Origin: Sanderia malayensis
Taxonomy: Eukaryota > Cnidaria > Scyphozoa > Semaeostomeae > Pelagiidae
Length of the DNA stretch: 64,000 nt
Direction: 5' to 3'
Assembly (NCBI GenBank): GCA_013076295.1
Contig: RQOL01000699.1
Location: forward strand, 4,650,001 to 4,714,000
A program made the translations under genes and the position numbers. Shown here one piece after another: positions 63,601 to 64,000 of this stretch. The notes under the pieces were generated by a model that made no database searches, had not been told where the DNA came from, and saw only the letters and a list, made by a program, of their open reading frames with translations. How positions within the stretch are numbered: the stretch's first letter is position 1; each line of letters begins with the position of its first letter.

Positions 63601-64000
63601 ATCCTGGTTAAAAGATGGGCACCCCCTTGTTGCAAGCAATCGAATTTTGATTGACGTAAATTATAAGCAGCCTGTTTTATCGAGCGATCTATTGGTTCAC
63701 GTGGTCTCGTATAAAGACGAAGGAATTTATCAATGTGTTGCAAAAAATCCAACCGAAGAAAAATATTCTTATTCCCAACTTATTGTTGGTGGTATGTGAC
63801 GTTTTTATTTGATAACTCACATTATCTACAGCACATCAAATCATGGACGTAATTATAGTCACAAAATGTAGTACTTGAAAATGCTCATTCTGGTGACTAT
63901 GGCGTAATGAATATGTTTATTGTTGAACATAAACGCTCACTTGTTTATTCCATGATGTTTTCCAGCTGTGAAGCCAAGAATAATAAATGAGCTTGCTGCA
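60682..64000 (+). CDS. DSCAM-like immunoglobulin-superfamily receptor (3' end outside window)
   Basis: DSCAM-type proteins are homophilic cell-surface receptors used in self-recognition, wiring and, in arthropods, immunity. Exons: 60682-60766 (signal peptide, core LLVFGCCLLIAICGCAS), 62226-62525, 62671-62994, 63104-63385, 63501-63791 and 63966 onward. They join in frame to 439 codons. Four Ig domains follow, each on a single exon with Cys-Trp-Cys or near equivalents. Domain 1 (GIRTVQNDGTLIFHPF, HYRCKAESSIG) and domain 2 (GSAVFHCIVPKTAQDRVSVV, SWSI) closely resemble DSCAM domains 1 and 2 (GIRHVHPNGTLQIFPF and NVAVFKCIIPSS, recalled). Domains 3 and 4 are I-set (VYTWFKNGEIL, LSWLKDGHPL). All five introns are phase 1. 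No tandem alternative exons are visible so far. The rest of the gene lies beyond 64000. Confidence 0.85.

Overview
This is a eukaryotic, animal (metazoan) window: AT-rich DNA, many short phase-consistent GT-AG introns, and a conserved animal gene set (CEP63, STING, BAG1, GSK3, alkaline ceramidase, RANBP2, an SLC17 transporter, a DSCAM-like receptor). STING without a C-terminal tail, and repeat families that look like those of marine invertebrates, suggest a non-vertebrate, possibly a cnidarian or another early-branching aquatic animal. The species is not determined. Gene models were built by hand by joining exons at splice sites and checking that the reading frame closes; family names come from recalled motif and domain similarity, not from a database search.

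Layout. (1) 1-7,323, minus: CEP63 (21 exons visible; its 3' end lies outside the window). One of its introns holds a complete two-exon STING gene on the opposite strand (4,351-5,525). (2) 7,690-10,503, minus: a gene resembling PROSER3. (3) 11,618-13,297, minus: a complete 284-residue gene that I do not recognise. (4) 14,214-15,534, minus: BAG1. (5) 15,690-21,900: a transposon-rich, gene-poor stretch with a decayed reverse-transcriptase element, a hAT element inserted in it with a perfect 8-bp target duplication, and a tRNA-related SINE. (6) 21,922-25,685, plus: intact GSK3 of 425 residues. (7) 28,049-30,487, minus: alkaline ceramidase (ACER3-like, 274 residues). (8) 31,139-47,301, plus: RANBP2/Nup358, 28 exons and 3,709 residues, whose last exon of 8.6 kb encodes seven Ran-binding domains. 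(9) 48,300-58,800: a tandem array of broken SLC17 (sialin-type) copies, invaded by three DNA elements, one of which is a 2.66-kb near-perfect palindrome. (10) 60,682 to the window end, plus: a DSCAM-like immunoglobulin-superfamily gene.

The genes do not form a single pathway. Two are centrosomal or possibly centrosomal (CEP63, the PROSER3-like gene); STING is the innate-immune receptor for cyclic dinucleotides; GSK3 and BAG1 are general signalling and chaperone factors; RANBP2 is the cytoplasmic filament nucleoporin. ACER3 and RANBP2 start only about 650 bp apart in opposite directions and may share a promoter region. The most unusual points are the nested STING gene with an ISRE-like word and a hairpin just upstream, the seven-RanBD RANBP2, and the palindromic element inside the decaying SLC17 array.
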